41,291 nt of DNA from Candidatus Saccharibacteria bacterium RIFCSPHIGHO2_12_FULL_47_16b (GCA_001790525.1 MGCU01000029.1:3921-45211); one strand, 5' to 3'; shown: positions 1-9,325, counted from the stretch's first letter. The notes: generated from the letters alone by a model not told the origin. A program made the numbers and translations.

Positions 1-804
1 CAGTAGCTGGCGACGCTCCCCTTCCTTATCCGGCACAACTAACTGGGCAGCGTTGGTCGGAGTACTAGCCCGTCTGTCAGCCGCCAGTTCAGCCAAACTA
101 AAATCAGTTTCGTGACCGACGCCAATCAGCGTTGGCACCCGACTGGCTGCTACTGCTCTAACCAGCCGCTCATCATTAAAAGCTGCCAAATCCTCGGCGC
201 TGCCGCCACCGCGAGTTACAACAATTACGTCGGGCAGGTTTGGTAGTTGATTAAGATACTCGACGGCGGCGATGACTGCTATTGGCGCTTGATCACCTTG
301 GACAAGACAATCGGCCAGCAGTACATCTACCCCGCCCCAGCGGGAATTTAAGATTTTAAGAAAATCAGCGCAGGCGGCTGAATCAGCTGCCGTGACTAAG
401 CCAAGTCGTCTCGGTATAGCCGGTAACGACCGCTTGCGTTCTTCGTCAAACAGGCCCTCGGCCGCTAATTTAGTACGCAGTAGATCGGCCGCCTGCTTGA
501 TCGAACCCTCACCAACCGGTAAAAGACTGATTATATTAACCGTAAAACCGAATTTTGGGTGTAGCCGCGGCACGCCAACAACTCGCAACTTAAGTCCATC
601 CTGAAGCGGTCCCGGTAGTTGATAAACCGTGCCAAAGAAACGTAGGCTAGCAGCCTCGTCTTTAAGGTCAAAATAGACCCAGCGGTTTTTAGCGATTCTA
701 AAGTTTGTCAGCTCCCCCTCAATCACTACATTCGGATAAGCATATTCCAGTGTTTGGTTAAAGACGGCTACGAACTCGGACGGCGAAAAAATAATTTCTT
801 CCAC
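1..804 (-). CDS. xseA: Exodeoxyribonuclease VII large subunit, partial (C-terminus runs off window start)
   Basis: Minus-strand reading gives VEEIIFSPSEFVAVFNQTLEYAYPNVVIEGELTNFRIAKNRWVYFDLKD... and VIVVTRGGGSAEDLAAFNDERLVRAVAASRVPTLIGVGHETDFSLAELAADRRASTPTNAAQLVVPD, the XseA signature; GTG start at 804 overlaps the upstream stop (TAGTG). Confidence 0.93.
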   Translation of the reverse strand, partial: MEEIIFSPSEFVAVFNQTLEYAYPNVVIEGELTNFRIAKNRWVYFDLKDEAASLRFFGTVYQLPGPLQDGLKLRVVGVPRLHPKFGFTVNIISLLPVGEGSIKQAADLLRTKLAAEGLFDEERKRSLPAIPRRLGLVTAADSAACADFLKILNSRWGGVDVLLADCLVQGDQAPIAVIAAVEYLNQLPNLPDVIVVTRGGGSAEDLAAFNDERLVRAVAASRVPTLIGVGHETDFSLAELAADRRASTPTNAAQLVVPDKEGERRQLL

Positions 805-1844
805 TATTTTTGTGACCTCGACCCATTACTGATAGCTCTTTGGTACAAAAAGTAGCCTGGTGGCAGTTGGATTGCCATGGTTACCAATCGGAACATAATT
901 GTGACTGAAAGGCTAAGTCCGGCTGGTATGCCTGTAGCGATCAGCACGCCCGTCATCAGCCCTTCATAAATACCAATACCGGCTGGTAGTACAGAAATTA
1001 GGCCGGCAAAGTTAGCGACTGCATAAGCTAAAATCACAGCACCGACATTAACAAACTGGCCAAAGGCAATGTATACAACATATAAGGCGGCTATTTCAGT
1101 TAGATTAGCAAAAGTTGTATGAATAAAAGGCCATTTCAACTGCCGCCAATTCTTTTTATAAACTTGATAGTGATCGTGAAGTTCATCAAAAGCCGCCTGG
1201 GCGCCGACAATATTGATGGCCTCTTTTTTGCGTGGCTGAATTAGCTTGATTAAAATATTTAAAACACGCGTCATAAATGTAAGAAAAGTTTTAATCCGGC
1301 GACGGCTTTCAATCATATAGATGCTAAAAAGTGTGCCGATAACTAAGAGGGTGATTAACGAAGTTGCGGTTATCAACACCAAATTATTAACGTGGTTGCG
1401 CATGGCCAGTAACAACAGGCCGATAATCAAAAGTGGTTGATAGCTTACATAAAGTAAAAGCATTTTGGCAAATTGGGACAAGGTGCCTTTAGCGGCGCTA
1501 ATGCCGAAGGCACGAGAACGTAGGCCAAAATAAGAGATGCCGCTGATTCCAGCGCTTGGCAAAATGTAATTTACAAAATTCAGCTCTAAGCTCAAACGAT
1601 ACATTTGCCAATACCCCACCTGATTGCCCAGAATCGCAAAAAGGCGCCGATATAGACGCGTGTAGGCATCGTAATTAAGGAATTTGAGCGGAATTATTAA
1701 AAGTAAGGCAGCGGCATTAATTTTGGTTAGTTCCTTAATGGCATCGAGGATTTGGTGCCGTAGTCCATAAACTAAAACCGCTAAGCCCACAAAGCCCAAC
1801 AATGTCAGGTACAGTCGCCAGTTGGCAGTTTTTGAATCAAACAT
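804..1844 (-). CDS. Lysylphosphatidylglycerol synthase TM region / flippase-like (UPF0104) membrane protein
   Basis: 346 aa multi-TM protein; NFVNYILPSAGISGISYFGLR and NFAGLISVLPAGIGIYEGLMTGVLIATGIP are typical of the LPG_synthase_TM family. Confidence 0.8.
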   Translation of the reverse strand: MFDSKTANWRLYLTLLGFVGLAVLVYGLRHQILDAIKELTKINAAALLLIIPLKFLNYDAYTRLYRRLFAILGNQVGYWQMYRLSLELNFVNYILPSAGISGISYFGLRSRAFGISAAKGTLSQFAKMLLLYVSYQPLLIIGLLLLAMRNHVNNLVLITATSLITLLVIGTLFSIYMIESRRRIKTFLTFMTRVLNILIKLIQPRKKEAINIVGAQAAFDELHDHYQVYKKNWRQLKWPFIHTTFANLTEIAALYVVYIAFGQFVNVGAVILAYAVANFAGLISVLPAGIGIYEGLMTGVLIATGIPAGLSLSVTIMFRLVTMAIQLPPGYFLYQRAISNGSRSQK

Positions 1845-1859
1845 AAATTTATGCTCTGT

Positions 1860-1865
1860 ATTATA
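1860..1865 (-). promoter_or_regulatory. -10-like TATAAT upstream of the 804..1844 gene
   Basis: Reverse-complement TATAAT 15 nt upstream of the ATG at 1844. Confidence 0.45.
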
Positions 1866-1887
1866 ACTGCAATCTAGAATGAAAGTT

Positions 1888-1893
1888 TATACT
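1888..1893 (+). promoter_or_regulatory. -10-like TATACT 7 nt upstream of the GTG start (leaderless-type promoter)
   Basis: TATACT-AAAAGCA-GTG at 1888-1903. Confidence 0.5.
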
Positions 1894-1900
1894 AAAAGCA

Positions 1901-3154
1901 GTGGTTAAATTTGAAGCAACAAGTATCTGTATTTTGGGTCGACAGCCAGCTCTGGGCTTGGCCGAGCTGGAAAGCTTGTATGGTGCCAAACGTGTAGAAC
2001 CAATTGAAGGTGCAGCTTTACTGGACGTTGAGGCGGCCGATATCAATTTCAAACGGTTAGGCGGAACTTTAAAAGTCGCCAAAATACTGACACTTTTACC
2101 CTACACCGACTGGAATAGCCTGATCGACCATCTTAAACAAAATGTTCCAAAGCACTTAAATCATCTGTCGAAAGGCAAATTTCGCCTGGGGTTAAGTGTC
2201 TATGGCCTTAATGTTCCGCCAAAACAGATTAATTACAATCTGCTAGCTATCAAAAAAATCATTCGCCAAAGTGGTCGATCCGTTCGGGTGGTGCCTAACA
2301 AAACAGCCATCCTTAATACAGCTCAAGTCCTGCATAATAAACTAACTCATCTTGGCGGCTGGGAGCTGCTGTTAATAAAAAATGGTCAGCAGACTATTTT
2401 GGCGCAAACATTATTTGTTCAAAACATTGAAGCTTATGCGGCCCGTGATCAGGCCCGGCCAAAACGCGATGCCCGCGTCGGTATGCTGCCTCCGAAACTT
2501 GCCCAGATTTTAATTAACTTAGCGATGGGCAAGTTTGAGTCATCAGTCGCTAGTCATCAGTCATCAGTCAAAAAACTAGCGACTAGCGACTCGCGACCAA
2601 TGACTAAACGCGCTCTGCGCGTTTTGGATCCTTTTTGTGGTACAGGTGTAATCCTGCAGGAAGCATTACTTATGGGCTACAGCGTTATGGGTACTGATAT
2701 CGAGCAACGGATGATTGATTATTCTACCGTTAATATCAAATGGCTGATTGACAAATATCCGCAGATTGAGGGCTTCGTAGTCATTGAAAAATCCGATGCC
2801 ACCACTTATAAATGGCCGCCTTTTTCGGCAGTAACTTCCGAAGTTTTCTTGGGTCGACCGCTGGCTTCCCTACCTGACGAAGCCAACTTAAAAAAGATAA
2901 TCAACGACGCCAATACCATAATTAAAATATTCCTAAAAAACATTGTCACGCAATTGCAGCCGAGACAGCGAATGATCCTGGCTGTACCGGCCTGGCGAGT
3001 TAAAAACGGTTTTAAACATTTGCCATTAGTTGACCATTTAACAGAGATGGGATATACTCGTCTGGACTTAGTTCATGCTAAAAGAGACGAGCTGATTTAT
3101 TTTAGAGAAAATCAAATCGTTGCCCGAGAAATTTTAACATTGGAGAAGGCCTAG
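1901..3154 (+). CDS. TRM11/Trm-G10-like RNA (guanine-N2) methyltransferase family protein
   Basis: 417 aa; SAM motif VLDPFCGTGVILQEALLMGYSVMGTDIEQRMIDYSTVNIKWL; the canonical D/NPPY motif is replaced by SEVFLGRPL. Confidence 0.75.
   Translation: MVKFEATSICILGRQPALGLAELESLYGAKRVEPIEGAALLDVEAADINFKRLGGTLKVAKILTLLPYTDWNSLIDHLKQNVPKHLNHLSKGKFRLGLSVYGLNVPPKQINYNLLAIKKIIRQSGRSVRVVPNKTAILNTAQVLHNKLTHLGGWELLLIKNGQQTILAQTLFVQNIEAYAARDQARPKRDARVGMLPPKLAQILINLAMGKFESSVASHQSSVKKLATSDSRPMTKRALRVLDPFCGTGVILQEALLMGYSVMGTDIEQRMIDYSTVNIKWLIDKYPQIEGFVVIEKSDATTYKWPPFSAVTSEVFLGRPLASLPDEANLKKIINDANTIIKIFLKNIVTQLQPRQRMILAVPAWRVKNGFKHLPLVDHLTEMGYTRLDLVHAKRDELIYFRENQIVAREILTLEKA
2538..2605. repeat. Intragenic paired heptamer array (core AGTCnnn) in the methyltransferase gene
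   Basis: Left arm agtcatc|agtcgct|agtcatc|agtcatc|agtcaaa (2538-2572); right arm 2578-2605, whose reverse complement is agtcatt|ggtcgcg|agtcgct|agtcgct. Confidence 0.88.
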
Positions 3155-3156
3155 TT

Positions 3157-3504
3157 ATGTCGAAAACTTATCAAAAAGCAGAACTTACACCTATACTGGC
3201 TGCCCGTGAAGCGGCTGTTGATACGCTAAGGAGTGCTGTAATGTTCGAGGATAAAACTTGGCAATCGCTACGACCTGAATATAGAGCGTTTCTTGTCAGA
3301 GAAATTAAAGAGATACTTGAGAGCATGGGATTATTGGCAGAAGTAAGGCGCGATGGCACTAAACTCTACGCAGATTTGGGAAATACCGCTAAGAGAGCTG
3401 GAAAAGCGGAAGCGTACAAGGAGGGCGCGATTGGTCTGCTGATCAATCATACTTTCGCAGGAATGGCCCGTAATGGTTACATAAGGCGAGGAATGGAGAA
3501 CTAG
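3157..3504 (+). CDS. Hypothetical protein (115 aa) directly upstream of rpmA
   Basis: ORF 2 nt after the methyltransferase stop and abutting the rpmA ATG (TAGATG); no family recognised. Confidence 0.65.
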   Translation: MSKTYQKAELTPILAAREAAVDTLRSAVMFEDKTWQSLRPEYRAFLVREIKEILESMGLLAEVRRDGTKLYADLGNTAKRAGKAEAYKEGAIGLLINHTFAGMARNGYIRRGMEN

Positions 3505-3777
3505 ATGTCTAAAACTAAAGCCGGTGGTACAGCTAGAAACGTCCATGACAGTCCCGGTCAACGGCTGGGCTTAAAAATATCCGGCGGACAAAAAGTTAAG
3601 GTTGGTGACGTTTTAGTGCGACAAATCGGCATGACTAAACGGCCCGGCAAAGGCACTTTTGCCAGCCGCGACTTTACGATTCATGCTGCCAAGGATGGCG
3701 TCGTCAAGTTTAACCAGCGGCGAATTAAAAGATTTTCCGGCCGTAGTATCCCCCGTACCGAAGTTATCGTCGAATAA
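3505..3777 (+). CDS. rpmA: 50S ribosomal protein bL27 (divergent)
   Basis: MSKTKAGGTARNVHDSPGQRLGLKISGGQKVKVGDVLVRQIGMTKRPGKGTFASRDFTIHAAKDGVVKF matches the L27 pattern. Confidence 0.88.
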   Translation: MSKTKAGGTARNVHDSPGQRLGLKISGGQKVKVGDVLVRQIGMTKRPGKGTFASRDFTIHAAKDGVVKFNQRRIKRFSGRSIPRTEVIVE

Positions 3778-3957
3778 AAACGACTGCGCCGCGCTGACCT
3801 GCCAGCCAGCCAAGCCGGCTGCACCGTCATCGCTTTTGGCGCATTACGGTGTCAGAGCCTGCGGCACTCCTTCAACGTACCATCCCGTACGTCTCAGTCC
3901 GTTCCTCGGTTCTTCCTTGTACTGCGATCAAACGCAGCCGTTTTACCTTCGACGATA
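3765..3957. repeat. GC-rich convergent intergenic segment bounded by about 25-bp imperfect inverted repeats
   Basis: Left TATCGTCGAATAAAAACGACTGCG (3765-3788); reverse complement of right (3933-3957) TATCGTCGAAGGTAAAACGGCTGCG. Confidence 0.65.
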
Positions 3958-3965
3958 TTCTGATT

Positions 3966-5573
3966 TTATTTTTTGGCGGCGGCCCGTAGTAAACCAAGAT
4001 AGAGCGGATGGGGTTTGTTTGGTCTGGAGCGGAACTCCGGATGAGCCTGGGTACCAATGTAGAATGGATGATTAGGTGCTTCAACTAGCTCGACTAGATT
4101 GCCATCCGGTGATAAGCCTGAAGCCTTAATACCCCATTTTTCAAATAGGTCGCGGTAAGAGTTATTGACCTCATAACGATGACGGTGCCGATCAATAATT
4201 TTTTCTTGTCCAAATAGTTTACGAGCTAAAGTTCCCCGCTCTAAAACAGCCGCATAATCACCTAGACGCATGGTGCCACCGGTTTCTTCTTTTCCGATTT
4301 GTTCGGCCATAGTCGAAATTACCGGATCCGGCGTAGCCGGTTCAAATTCGGTCGAGTTAGCCTTTTTGAGGCCCGCCCGGCGGGCCATGGCGATGACCGA
4401 CATCTGCATACCAAGGCAAATACCAAGGTAAGGCAGTTTATTTTCATAAGCCCAGCCGGCCGCCCAAATTTTACCTTCACTGCCCCTCGAGCCAAAACCG
4501 GGCATGCCGACCAAACCATCGAGGGTTTTGAGTTTAGCTCGCTCTTTGACATTTTTAATTAGACCTTCGGCATCAACCCAGACAATTTCAATATTGACTT
4601 CGGCTGCCCAAGCTGCCGCTTTCAAAGCCTCGCAAATCGACATATAAGTGTCCTGATTATCTAGATACTTGGCAATTAAGCCAATTCGGACGGTCTTTTT
4701 ATAATCGGTTAAAGCGCTTTTGACAACTTTTTTCCACTCTTCGACATCGGACTTACGGCGTCTAATACCAAGTTTGTCGGAGATGACATCGGCAATTTTG
4801 GCATTTTCCAAAGATAGTGGCACTTGATAAATGGTTGGTGCATTAGGCAGCAGCACGATAGCCTCGGGCTCCACTCCGGTATGCAAACTAAGCTTATTGA
4901 CAGCCGAACGAGGCGGCGTAGCCTCGGAACGAGCGACCAGAACATCCGGCACTATACCTAGTCCGCGCAGCTCGCGGACAGCGTTTTGGGCCGGTTTAGT
5001 TTTGAACTCGGCGCTGGCACCAATAAATGGAATATAAACCACGTGAATATAAAGACAATTCTCGCCGCCAACCCGCAGGTTCATCTCGCGGATGGCCTCG
5101 ATAAAGCTCAAGGATTCATAATCGCCAACCGTGCCGCCGATTTCAACTATGTGAATATCGAAACCTTTTGCGGTATTTTCTATTTCTTCTTGAATGGCAT
5201 CGGTCACGTGCGGAATAATTTGGACGGTTTTGCCTAAGTAGCGGCCGGAGCGTTCGTCGGCGATAACCTTTTGTAAAATTCGACCGCTCATCAGACTGCT
5301 GGCCGAATTTAGTTCAATATCTAAAAAGCGCTCATAGTGGCCTAAGTCGAGGTCGGCCTCGGCGCCATCATGGGTTACAAAAACTTCGCCATGTTCTGCC
5401 GGATTAAGCGTGCCGGCATCAACATTTAGATAAGGATCGCACTTTTGGATGTTAACGGAAAGACCACGGCTTTTAAGGATGTTGCCAAGTGAGGCGGCGG
5501 TGATACCCTTACCGACGCCTGATAAAACGCCGCCGGTGACAAAAATATATTTTGTTTCGGGCCTAGCCGCCAC
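3966..5573 (-). CDS. pyrG: CTP synthase
   Basis: 535 aa; KYIFVTGGVLSGVGKGITAASLGNILKSRG, CDPYLNVDAGTLNPAEHGEVFVTHDGAEADLDLGHYERF, glutaminase LGICLGMQM. Confidence 0.98.
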   Translation of the reverse strand: MAARPETKYIFVTGGVLSGVGKGITAASLGNILKSRGLSVNIQKCDPYLNVDAGTLNPAEHGEVFVTHDGAEADLDLGHYERFLDIELNSASSLMSGRILQKVIADERSGRYLGKTVQIIPHVTDAIQEEIENTAKGFDIHIVEIGGTVGDYESLSFIEAIREMNLRVGGENCLYIHVVYIPFIGASAEFKTKPAQNAVRELRGLGIVPDVLVARSEATPPRSAVNKLSLHTGVEPEAIVLLPNAPTIYQVPLSLENAKIADVISDKLGIRRRKSDVEEWKKVVKSALTDYKKTVRIGLIAKYLDNQDTYMSICEALKAAAWAAEVNIEIVWVDAEGLIKNVKERAKLKTLDGLVGMPGFGSRGSEGKIWAAGWAYENKLPYLGICLGMQMSVIAMARRAGLKKANSTEFEPATPDPVISTMAEQIGKEETGGTMRLGDYAAVLERGTLARKLFGQEKIIDRHRHRYEVNNSYRDLFEKWGIKASGLSPDGNLVELVEAPNHPFYIGTQAHPEFRSRPNKPHPLYLGLLRAAAKK

Positions 5574-5648
5574 CTTAAAACTTACTCCTCTATCGGTCCT
5601 CTCCGCTAATTATTAATACTCAAATACTCTACGCTACTTGGTGTAAAT

Positions 5649-5767
5649 GTTCAATGCTTAAGGCTCAGTGTTCAATGAATGCTCAAGTAATCAATGTTTT
5701 TTAATGCATTTAATAATTGCCACATTGAAAATTCATTGATAACTGACGCTTGTAAATTGATCATTGG
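5649..5767. repeat. Intergenic degenerate heptamer array, inverted arms (word gttcaat / tcaatg)
   Basis: gttcaat|gcttaag|gctcagt|gttcaat|gaatgct|caagtaa|tcaatgt, opposed by cattgaaaattcattgat...aaattgatcattgg. Confidence 0.65.
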
Positions 5768-6999
5768 ATTTTGCTACGCAAAATCTCGTAGGCTTTGTCT
5801 TTTTGGGGATCGCGGCCGGCTTTTTTATCATCATCAGTTTGGGTTACTTGAATATCAGGGGTAATGCCCTGTTTATCGATATTAGCGCCTTTTGGTGTGA
5901 ACCAGCGGGCAATCGTCACTTTCAGGGCGGCCCCACCAAGTAGTCGTTCAATTTGTTGAACGCTGCCTTTGCCAAAGCTTTTTTCACCAACAATAGTCGC
6001 CACGCTGTTATCGTGTAGAGCGCCGGCAATAATTTCGCTGGCGCTGGCGCTGCCGCCATTAATGACAATCGCCGTTGGCAGACCGAGCAAGGTAGCGTTG
6101 CCGGATGCATAATCGGTTGACAAAACTTGACTGCCGCGACGTTCGGATACAACTACCTTGCCCTTTTCCAGCCACAGGCTCGATACATCTATGGCGCCGG
6201 ATAAGTAGCCGCCCGGGTTATTACGTAGATCTAACACTACAGCTTTGACGCCTTGTTGTTTAAAGTTGGTTGCGGTCTTGGCGGCAATAGAGACTGTTTC
6301 GGCTGTAAACTGGCTGATTTTTATATAGCCAATGCTGCCATCAACTTTTGACTCCACGCTTGGTAGAGTAATTTGGGTCCGGGTGATAGTGACATCGAAT
6401 GGCTTATCGTTACCACGGATAATAGTTAGCTTGACTTGACTATCGGCCGGACCGCGGATTTTTCTAACGGCTGCACTGACAGTTAATTCAGCTGTACTTT
6501 GGCCGTCGATGGCGCCAATTATATCTTTGGGTTGCAGACCAGCCTTCTCCGCCGGATAACCAGCTAGCGGCGCTACCACTACAATATTGTTATTTTCATC
6601 GGTGCCAAGTTCGGCGCCAATGCCGGTAAAGGTACCTGATAGTTGATTGTCCAGCTCTTTGGCATCGGCCGCATTAAGGTATTCGGTGTAGGGATCATTG
6701 GCTGCTTGGACCAAGCCGAACTTTAGACCATCTAGCAATTTACTAGTGTCTAAACTGCCATCAAAATTCGACTTTAATAGATTATAAACTTGGTCAACCG
6801 ATGAGTAATCCAGAGCCGTTGGAGTGCTTTTGGGAGCGCTTAAACCCTTAAGGTTAATTTTATCGCCGCGGCCAATAGACACACCGGCCGCGAAAATCGC
6901 CAAAACAAACAACAGGCTAATAATTATTTTAAGAACCGGCCAGCTCTTTTTGCGGGCAACTGTCTCATTCACCGGATTGTAGTTATTCAAGCCGTCCAT
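5761..6999 (-). CDS. S41 family C-terminal processing peptidase with PDZ domain
   Basis: YVLNSNFDGSLD-type N-term region, PDZ GIGAELGTDENNNIVVVAPLAGYPAEKAGLQPKDIIGAIDG, catalytic NGGSASASEIIAGALHDNSVATIVGEKSFGKGSVQ. Confidence 0.96.
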   Translation of the reverse strand: MDGLNNYNPVNETVARKKSWPVLKIIISLLFVLAIFAAGVSIGRGDKINLKGLSAPKSTPTALDYSSVDQVYNLLKSNFDGSLDTSKLLDGLKFGLVQAANDPYTEYLNAADAKELDNQLSGTFTGIGAELGTDENNNIVVVAPLAGYPAEKAGLQPKDIIGAIDGQSTAELTVSAAVRKIRGPADSQVKLTIIRGNDKPFDVTITRTQITLPSVESKVDGSIGYIKISQFTAETVSIAAKTATNFKQQGVKAVVLDLRNNPGGYLSGAIDVSSLWLEKGKVVVSERRGSQVLSTDYASGNATLLGLPTAIVINGGSASASEIIAGALHDNSVATIVGEKSFGKGSVQQIERLLGGAALKVTIARWFTPKGANIDKQGITPDIQVTQTDDDKKAGRDPQKDKAYEILRSKIQ

Positions 7000-7043
7000 G
7001 AAGGTTACGGTTATTATAACAGGTGCTTAAACAACCTAGGTGG

Positions 7044-8168
7044 CTACGGAAAGTGAATGAATACCAAGTTACCAACTCGAATTCTAGCCATACTATAGGT
7101 ACCTTGCCAATCAACATTAAACTGACTGACCAAGATGGTGCCGTCATCGTAAACAGCCTCAACATAAGCAGTATGCCCATAATAACCAGCGTTACTGACA
7201 GCCACGTCACCAACTTGGGGATTACCGTCAACTGGAATACCGGCTGCCAGAGCATTATCATCCCACTGGTTGGCATTGCCCCGCCCGCCCCAGTAAGGCA
7301 TGTAACGGCCGGAGGCGGCTACTCGGTAAGCCGTCCAGGAAACACATTCGCGATTATACATACCCCAACTGTCAATAATGCTATCCATCGGGGCGTTACA
7401 CCAGTCCTGCGGATAAATATCACAGCGGCTGGTTTGGATAATTTGGCCACCGCCAAACAGTCGAGCATTGGTAGCCGCCTGCTGACGCCTAAGCTCGCTG
7501 ATTTGGGTTTGATTGGCCTTAATTTGAGAGTCAAATGAAGCCTTCTGACTCTCCGTATAAGCCAACATTCTGGATTGTTCGTCTTGGCTAGAGGCTAACT
7601 GGGCTTTCTGGGCTTCCTGTTCATTAATTATAATTTGAACTTGTCGTTGCTGACTTTCCAGTTCAACCTTTATCTGGGTTATCTTTTCAAGCGTGGTTTT
7701 GACTTTTCTCTGAACAGAATTGCGATAGGCTTGCTTATCAACAAATTCACTTAGATCATTACTGCTAGCTAGGATTTCTAAAGTGGAAATCTGGCCTTCA
7801 AGATACATAGTTTTAATATTCTGTCCAAGAATATACTTCTGATGGGTAAGTTCGGCTTGTGTAGCGTCGATTTGTCTTTGTAGTTCATCATTCTTACGCT
7901 GATTGTCAAGGATGGCTTGGTGTATACCATTAATCTCAATTTGCAGCTTGTTAATGGCATCCTGATAGCTGGCAGCTTCAGCCGCCAACGAACCGGAACG
8001 CTGCTGCAAACCACTATTTTGGTTTTGCAGTTCGCGGATTTGATCATCAAATTGATCAGCCCCTACTAAACCACTCAAGATAATGCCAAACGCTAGAAGC
8101 AAAGCGATGCCAGCGGTGCTAGCCGTTTTTCTATAAGCCAGTAATTTTTTGATTTTTTGTTTTTGCAT
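7044..8168 (-). CDS. Secreted coiled-coil CHAP-domain peptidoglycan hydrolase (PcsB/CwlO-like architecture)
   Basis: N-terminal TM, long coiled coil, then NRECVSWTAYRVAASGRYMPYWGGRGNANQWDDNA...GDVAVSNAGYYGHTAYVEAVYDDGTILVSQFN. Confidence 0.9.
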   Translation of the reverse strand: MQKQKIKKLLAYRKTASTAGIALLLAFGIILSGLVGADQFDDQIRELQNQNSGLQQRSGSLAAEAASYQDAINKLQIEINGIHQAILDNQRKNDELQRQIDATQAELTHQKYILGQNIKTMYLEGQISTLEILASSNDLSEFVDKQAYRNSVQRKVKTTLEKITQIKVELESQQRQVQIIINEQEAQKAQLASSQDEQSRMLAYTESQKASFDSQIKANQTQISELRRQQAATNARLFGGGQIIQTSRCDIYPQDWCNAPMDSIIDSWGMYNRECVSWTAYRVAASGRYMPYWGGRGNANQWDDNALAAGIPVDGNPQVGDVAVSNAGYYGHTAYVEAVYDDGTILVSQFNVDWQGTYSMARIRVGNLVFIHFP

Positions 8169-8256
8169 TAACCTCGAAATTATACCACTCCTTCCTCTTT
8201 AGCGCAAGCATTAAGGATAGTACTTTGCCGGGCTTTAACCCACCTCGCCGGTATGT

Positions 8257-9186
8257 CTATTTGAGTTTAAGATAACGTCGCGTGGCCACGGCCGACGAGG
8301 CAGCGCCAATAATTATACCAGCTCCGATCTGGGCTATAACTATTAACCATAAGTGCCTTGAAAAATAGTTTCTTGAAAAATCAATATCCAGTAGGCTGCT
8401 AACTTCCAAGGTCGAAGCGATAGCAAATAACCCCCAAACAATAACTATCGAAACAATTGCCGCCATGATACCGTACATCATTGTTTCCACTACAAATGGC
8501 CCTTTAATGTACCATGGGCTGGCACCAAGTAAGCGCATGATAATAAGTTCGTCGCGACGGTTAAATATAGCCATCCTGATGGTGTTAAAGATGATTAGCA
8601 TAGAAATTATGATGAAAACAATAATGCCAACTATACCGGCCTTTCGGAAAAAGTCTGTAGCTTTGGCAATGCTGTCAATTGCCTCTTTACGTTCACCTGA
8701 ATAAGATGTTGGCTCTGATTGTAGAGCCTGAATTTCTTTTTTATCCAGAAAATCTTTAATTGTTTGCAGTCGGTTTGGATCATTAGGCTTAACTTTTAGT
8801 GATGCCGGCAGCGTGTTATCAGTTTCGGAAACAGCTGACAGAGTTTCTGGGTCGTTAGCATGATCCTCACGAAAATCTTTTAGGGCCTGTTCTTTAGAAA
8901 CATACTCGATTGATTTAACGTTCTCAACTTTTTTAAGGTCGGCTATTAATTGATTGCTCTGTTGTTCTGTCACGCTATCTTTAAGGTAGACCGATACATC
9001 AATCCGACTGGTAAGATCGGTAATGCTGTTGGCAAAGGTGGCATTAGCGACGATGGCAAATAGTAGAATCGTCAAGGTGATTGTTATCATGGCAATAGCG
9101 GCTATACTAATCCAGATATTGCGCAAAAAATTAACGACGCCGGTTTTAAGGATGCGCTCGACAGTAATAAATCTATGATCTTTCAT
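8257..9186 (-). CDS. ftsX: Cell division ABC transporter permease FtsX
   Basis: 309 aa; VSVYLKDSVTEQQSNQLIADLKKVENVKSIEYVSKEQALKDFRE; NTIRMAIFNRRDELIIMRLLGASPWYIKGPFVVE. Confidence 0.95.
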   Translation of the reverse strand: MKDHRFITVERILKTGVVNFLRNIWISIAAIAMITITLTILLFAIVANATFANSITDLTSRIDVSVYLKDSVTEQQSNQLIADLKKVENVKSIEYVSKEQALKDFREDHANDPETLSAVSETDNTLPASLKVKPNDPNRLQTIKDFLDKKEIQALQSEPTSYSGERKEAIDSIAKATDFFRKAGIVGIIVFIIISMLIIFNTIRMAIFNRRDELIIMRLLGASPWYIKGPFVVETMMYGIMAAIVSIVIVWGLFAIASTLEVSSLLDIDFSRNYFSRHLWLIVIAQIGAGIIIGAASSAVATRRYLKLK

Positions 9187-9190
9187 AGAC

Positions 9191-9201
9191 GGCCTCCGGC
9201 C
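9191..9201 (-). promoter_or_regulatory. SD-containing mini-hairpin GGCC-GGA-GGCC upstream of ftsX
   Basis: Minus strand ggccggaggccgtctATG; GGAGG straddles loop and stem. Confidence 0.5.
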
Positions 9202-9202
9202 T

Positions 9203-9320
9203 CATTTTTCATTTCCCATTTGCCATTAGCCGAATTATTAACCATTAGCCATTTATCAAATGTTTTAGTAAATGATAAATAATACTTAATTGGTAAATGT
9301 GAATTGGGAAATGGTGAATG
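9203..9320. repeat. Intergenic paired heptamer array (core CATTTnn)
   Basis: Left cattttt|catttcc|catttgc|cattagc...cattagc|catttat; right arm gtaaatg|ataaata...gtaaatg|tgaattg|ggaaatg|gtgaatg. Confidence 0.85.
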
Positions 9321-9325
9321 TTTGC

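Noticed and set aside
392-604. 70-aa plus-strand ORF
   Set aside because: Lies antisense to the clear xseA reading frame; shadow ORF.
3659-4075. 138-aa plus-strand ORF across rpmA, the gap and pyrG
   Set aside because: Overlaps two confident genes out of frame; the gap is better explained by an inverted-repeat element.
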